From Bog-756 sp963710495 (GTDB lineage: Bacteria > Actinomycetota > Acidimicrobiia > Acidimicrobiales > RAAP-2), in NCBI GenBank assembly GCA_963710495.1, contig CAVQAI010000012.1, forward strand, positions 1 through 64,000: 64,000 bases of DNA. The letters run 5' to 3'. The notes under the pieces were generated by a model, which saw only the letters and a list, made by a program, of their open reading frames with translations, did not search any database and was not told the origin of the DNA. The stretch's first letter is position 1; each line of letters opens with the position of its first letter. The position numbers were made by a program, and so were the translations under genes. Below, piece by piece: positions 59,945 to 64,000 of this stretch.

Positions 59945-62900
59945 TCAGCCGATCGTGATGGAGAGCGATTGTGTCGTCGAGTTCCGGGTGGCCGGTGCGC
60001 TCTTCGATCGCTTGGTCTTGGCGTCCATCACCTCGACGGAGAACAAGACGGTCCCGGTCGCCTTCGTGGTTCCCGAAATGGTACCGGTCGACTTGTTCAG
60101 CTTGAGCCCCCGAGGAAGCGATCCCACGACGACCTTCCAGCTATAGGGCGCATTGCCACCGATCGCCGTCAACGAGGCCCGATAGGGAGTCCCGGCCGTC
60201 GCACCGGGTAGCGCAGTGGTGGTGATGGCCACGACCTTGACGGTGAACGACTGCTGCACCTGGGGGGCGGGCCCGTAGTCAGCGTCGCCCGCTTGATCGG
60301 CATCCAGCACGCACGTGCCTGCGCTCAGCAACTTCACCGAACCACCGGCGATCGAGCAGACCGACGAGGCCTGACCGGCGATGGTGACCGACGTCGGCAG
60401 CCCCGACGTGGCCGTGGCCACCGGAACGTACATCGGGCCGCCTACCACGGCGGCCTCCGGTGGGGCGGACGTGAAGGTGACCGATTGGTGCCCTCGGGCC
60501 ACGCTGATCGACTGCTGCACCTGGGGGGCCGGGCCGTAGGAGCCGTTGCCGGCCTGGTTGGCGTCGATCACGCAGGTCCCGGCCGGGGGGCCGAAGGTCA
60601 CCGTCGACCCCGAGAGCGTGCACCCCGAGGTCGAGGCGGTATCGACGGAGAAGGTCACCGGGTTGCCCGAGGCACCGCCGGTGGCGGTGACCAGGTAGGT
60701 CGGACCACCGACCTGGGCGCCTGCCGGGGGCGGGCTGGTGAAGGTGATGACCTGTCCCGCCTGCGCCACGCTGATCATCTGCTGCACCTGGGGGGCCGGG
60801 CCGTAGGAGCCGTTGCCGGCCTGGTTGGCGTCGATCACGCAGGTCCCGGCCGGGGGGCCGAAGGTCACCGTCGACCCCGAGAGCGTGCACCCCGAGGTCG
60901 AGGCGGTATCGACGGAGAAGGTCACCGGGTTGCCCGAGGCACCGCCGGTGGCGGTGACCAGGTAGGTCGGACCGCCGATCTGGGCGCCCACCGGGGGCGG
61001 GCTGGTGAAGGTGATGACCTGTCCGGCCTGCGCCACGCTGATCATCTGCTGCACCTGGGGTGCTCTGGTGTAGCTCGCGCTGCCGGCCTGGTTGGCGTCG
61101 ATCACGCAAGTCCCGGCCGAAATGAATTGGACAAGGCCGGCCGGTCAACGTACAGCCGTGGGAGCTGCTGTCCAGGGTGATGGTCACGGGCAGGTCCGAG
61201 GAGGCGGTGGCGGTGGGTGTGTAGCCCGAGCCTCCCGGCGCCACATTGGCAGGAGCGGACGAGGTGAAGGTGACGGTCTGGGCCAACACCGCGGTCAGGT
61301 AGTCCCAGGTGTCTCCGAGCGCGGTGAGTGTCGGGTCGGTACCACCGAAGAGGACGACCTTGCCGGACGGGTCATAGGTCATCGACGAATCGCTCAGGCC
61401 GGGGGGGCTGGCGGCCGGCGACTGCTGGGTCCAGGTGGCCCCGTCGTAGGTCCAGGTGTCGCCGACCACGGCGTTGGCCGCCGTGATCCCGCCGAAGAGG
61501 ACGACCTGGCCGCTGCCGGCGTCGTAGGCCATCGAGGCGTAGGAACGGCCGGGTGGGCTGGAGGCCGGCGACTGCTGGGTCCAGGTCGCCCCGTTGTAGG
61601 TCCAGGTGTCCCCGAGGGTCGTGCCACCCACCCCGATCCCGCCGAACAGCACCAATTGGGCAATGCCCGTGTCGTAGGCCATGGACGCTTCGCCCCGGGC
61701 CGGCGGGCTGACGAGGGGCGACTGTTGGGTCCAGGTGGTGCCGTTGTAGGTCCACGTGTCCCCGAGTGGTTGGTTGGTGGCATCCGCTCCCCCGACCAGG
61801 ACCATGGTGCCGGTGGCCGCGTCATAGTCCATGGTCGCGCTGGAACGTGCCGGTGGACTGGTGGCCGGGGACTGCTGGGCCCAGGTGGTGCCGTTGTACG
61901 TCCAGGTGTCGCTGAGGGTCGTACCACTGCTGTCGATCCCACCGAAGAGGACCAGCCGGTTGATGGCGGGATCGAAGGCGATCGAGGCGTAGGCCCGGCC
62001 TGGTGGGCTGGTGGCCGGGGACTGCTGGGCCCAGGTGGTGCCATTGGACGTCCAGGTGTCGCTGAGGGTCGTACCGCTGTTGTCGATCCCCCCGAACAGG
62101 ACCGATCGAGAAGTGGCCGGGTCGTAGGCCATGGCCATGTCGCTGCGGTCGGAGGGTCCGGTACTGTGCCAGGCCGTCCCGTCGAACGTCCACGTGTCGC
62201 CGAGCGTGTTCGACTGGCCGTCGAATCCGCCGAAGAGGACCGCCTGGCCGAGGGCCCCGTCATAGGTCATGACGGCGTCGCTCCGGGCCGGTGGGCTGTT
62301 GGCCGGTGCCATCGCAGCCCAGGTCGTGCCGTTGAACGTCCAAAGGTCTCCCAGCGTCTGGTTGGTCGCGTTCAAGCCCCCGGCCAGGACGAGGTCGCCG
62401 GTGGGGGCCACGTAGCTCATGGCGGCGAAGGACCGGGCGGGTGGTCCTGAAGCCGGCCCCGGTGTCCAGGCTCCGAGGCCGCTGCTGTAGATCCAGGTGT
62501 CCCCGAGGGTGGCGTTGGTTATGTCCAGGCCACCGAAGAGAACGGTCTGGCCGGTCGTGGCGTCGTAGGCCATCGCCGCATCGCTGCGGGCCGCCGGGTT
62601 GGTCAAGGGGTGACGTCGGGACCAGGTGGTGCCGTCGTATATCCAGGTATCGCCGAGCGTGTCGGAGTTGGTGTCGAGACCACCGAACAGGACCAGCTGA
62701 CCGCCTCCGCTCTTGACGGGCGCGTAGGCCATCGAGGCGTCACTCCGGGCGGTCGGTACGGTGGCCGGCGACTGTTGGGCCCAGGCCGTCCCGTCGAACG
62801 TCCAGGTGTCGCCCAAGGTATTGCCGTTGGGATCGACGCCGCCGAAGAGGACGACCTTGGCGATGGCGGGGTCATAGGCCATGGCCGCGTAGGCCCGAGC

Positions 62901-63185
62901 CGGTGGGCCGGGAGTGCTCACCTCGTGCCAGGTGGTGCCGTCGTATGTCCAGGTATCGCCGAGGGTGTCGGAGTTGGTGTCGAGGCCGCCGAAGACGACG
63001 GTCTGGCCGGTCGCCGCGTCGTACGCCATTCCGGCATCGCTTCGGGCCGGCGGGGTGGCGGTGGACCAGGTCGGGGTGGTTGCCGCACCCGCCCGTACGC
63101 CACCGGCCAGCAGGGTCAGCGAAGCCGCCGCCACCAGGACGGGGACCACCAGGCACAGCGCCTTCGTGGCGATCCTCCGGTTCAC
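59945..63185 (-). pseudogene. Giant secreted Kelch-repeat protein with tandem Ig-like repeats (one frameshift)
   Basis: Likely start is the GTG at 63185 directly before the signal peptide (ATKALCLVVPVLVAAASLTL); an Arg-rich extension to 63407 is improbable. Residues about 35-680 hold a dozen Kelch-type propeller repeats of about 50 residues, each like ARSDAAMAYDAATGQTVLFG ... LGDTWTYDGTTW. At about 61138 one extra base breaks the frame; after it the other frame gives two nearly identical 89-residue repeats (FTSPPPAGAQVGGPTYLVTA, STSGCTLSGSTVTFGPPAGT), a third variant and a putative Ig domain. Joined, about 1080 residues, extracellular, no enzyme motif. It is either a frameshifted gene or a read error. 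Confidence 0.85.
60521..61054. repeat. 267-bp tandem repeats inside the Kelch/Ig protein gene
   Basis: Two nearly identical units, 60521-60787 and 60788-61054, each starting at the codons around CTGGGG(G/T). Offset exactly 267 bp (89 codons). The DNA identity is much higher than selection on protein would need, indicating recent duplication or gene conversion. Confidence 0.85.
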
Positions 63186-63544
63186 GGGCTTGCGCCGTCC
63201 GCCCGCGCCACCCGGTCGCCGGTCGGAGGGGCGGGCCAGCTCTGGCGTCCGGCCATTCAGTCGTAGCACGGTGTCCGGTCCCGCCTCCCTGCCGTGGCGC
63301 AAACGAGCAGGCCTCGAAATGGGTGGAGAGAGCCTTGCGCCTGCATCCGTCGCTCGGCGATGTTTCGCCTTCGTGATACTGACCGACCTTGGTGACGCGA
63401 GCGTCACGCACAGGTGAACCTTCCGCGAAGTGGCACGGTTGGGTCTGATTCTCCGGCCGCTGGCCCCGCCCGGCCGACGACGCCGGCGATCGGCCCCATC
63501 TACTGGGGGTCAGTCAACGACTGGGGTCGGTCGATGTCCCGGGG

Positions 63545-64000
63545 TCAGTCACCTCGGGTCCGGGCTCCGAGGCGCCGGAACGTGTTGACGTAGTCGATGA
63601 CCAACGCCTCGTGGCCCCGCCATTCCCTGATGGGGTGCGTCCCGTAGGCCCCGGCCCTCGCCACGGTGGTGGGGGTCATGGCCCGGAAGGCCGGCTCGGG
63701 GTCGTCGGTGTCGAGCTCGTACAGGTGCATGTAGCGGGGGGATCCCGGACCCCGGTTCTGGTACGGCGTGATCATGGAGAAGTGGTCGGGGGCGGCGGCG
63801 GCGATGTCCCGGATGTGGACGAAGTCGGCCCAGTCGCGCAGCGCCTGGGCCTCCTCGGGCGTTCGCGGACTGATGAGCACCAACTCCAGGCCGAGGGTCG
63901 GGCGTCCCGAGATGCTTCCCTGGCCCGGCCGAGGGTAGTGGTCGAAGCAGAGCCCGGTGACATCCTCGGGCGTCGCGTCGACCGGCGGCTCGAAGACCTG
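63545..64000 (-). CDS. 5'-truncated conserved hypothetical protein
   Basis: Open from the right window edge (64000) with no stop, reading QVFEPPVDATPEDVTG, LCFDHYPRPGQGSISG, then ELVLISPRTPEEAQALRDWA, PRYMHLYELDTDDPEPAFRA and IREWRGHEALVIDYVNTFRR to 63545. The YMHLYELDTDDPE segment suggests a dimeric alpha/beta-barrel. The true start is outside the window. The gap 63186-63544 before it contains nothing else recognised. Confidence 0.72.
   Translation of the reverse strand, partial: QVFEPPVDATPEDVTGLCFDHYPRPGQGSISGRPTLGLELVLISPRTPEEAQALRDWADFVHIRDIAAAAPDHFSMITPYQNRGPGSPRYMHLYELDTDDPEPAFRAMTPTTVARAGAYGTHPIREWRGHEALVIDYVNTFRRLGARTRGD

Noticed and set aside
59945..61105. Tandem 267-bp units as a CRISPR array
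   Set aside because: Units are long, coding and contiguous with no unique spacers.
60279..61136. Arg/Gly-rich C-terminus of the Kelch frame after the indel
   Set aside because: It is the out-of-phase reading of the Ig-like repeats, which read perfectly in the other frame.

Overview
The window looks like a high-GC actinobacterium, most likely an uncultured Acidimicrobiia-type lineage. The evidence is frequent GTG/TTG starts with GGAGG-type ribosome binding sites, two luciferase-like (F420-type) oxidoreductases, a mycothiol-dependent maleylpyruvate isomerase-like protein, a DUF732-like relic and many small actinobacterial orphan genes. No rRNA, tRNA, CRISPR array or phage module was seen. The taxonomic call is an inference from gene content only.

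Bases 1-35,000 read like an accessory region. They hold four copies of a palindromic repeat (1, 4368, 7038, 7890), an IS110-family remnant (104-345), two larger IS110-family copies (28.9-29.9 kb and 31.4-32.6 kb), gene relics (a PEBP N-terminus, a DUF732-like gene) and several frameshifted genes. Among these sit metabolic singletons: amine oxidase, a hydrolase/adenylate cyclase fusion, dodecin, SDR, a beta-lactamase-like esterase, a SurE-type lipoprotein, a TetR/MDMPI pair with a perfect operator, a poly-gamma-glutamate hydrolase-like enzyme, a large diguanylate cyclase, a secreted PQQ-type propeller, a HipBA pair, an amidohydrolase and an MBL-fold hydrolase. Three orphan secreted proteins, two built from internal duplications, lie around the second IS (30.3-35.0 kb).

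Bases 35,000-42,000 carry a minus-strand xylose operon (GH1 glycosidase, xylB, xylA; the last two each with one frameshift), then small plus-strand genes including a HicA-like protein.

Bases 42,000-64,000 are more GC-rich and mostly intact. The centrepiece is 42,023-50,176: a cupin/TetR pair divergent, across a perfect 9-9-9 bp operator, from an acyl-CoA ligase and a seven-gene block with overlapping stop/start codons. That block encodes a four-subunit 2-oxoacid:ferredoxin oxidoreductase (gamma, delta, alpha, beta), a D-2-hydroxyacid dehydrogenase, a sugar epimerase-like TIM barrel and a Gfo/Idh/MocA dehydrogenase. I read it as an undescribed catabolic route in which a polyol- or sugar-derived acid is oxidised to a 2-oxo acid and then to an acyl-CoA; the substrate cannot be told from the sequence. 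Further right are a GH65 secreted glycosidase with a discoidin-like C-terminus and a DMT permease, a DedA protein, two LLM oxidoreductases, an SDR, a giant secreted Kelch-repeat protein, and a gene running off the right edge.

At least eight genes are split by single-base indels, some in homopolymers. Sequencing or assembly error must be excluded before any of them is called a true pseudogene.
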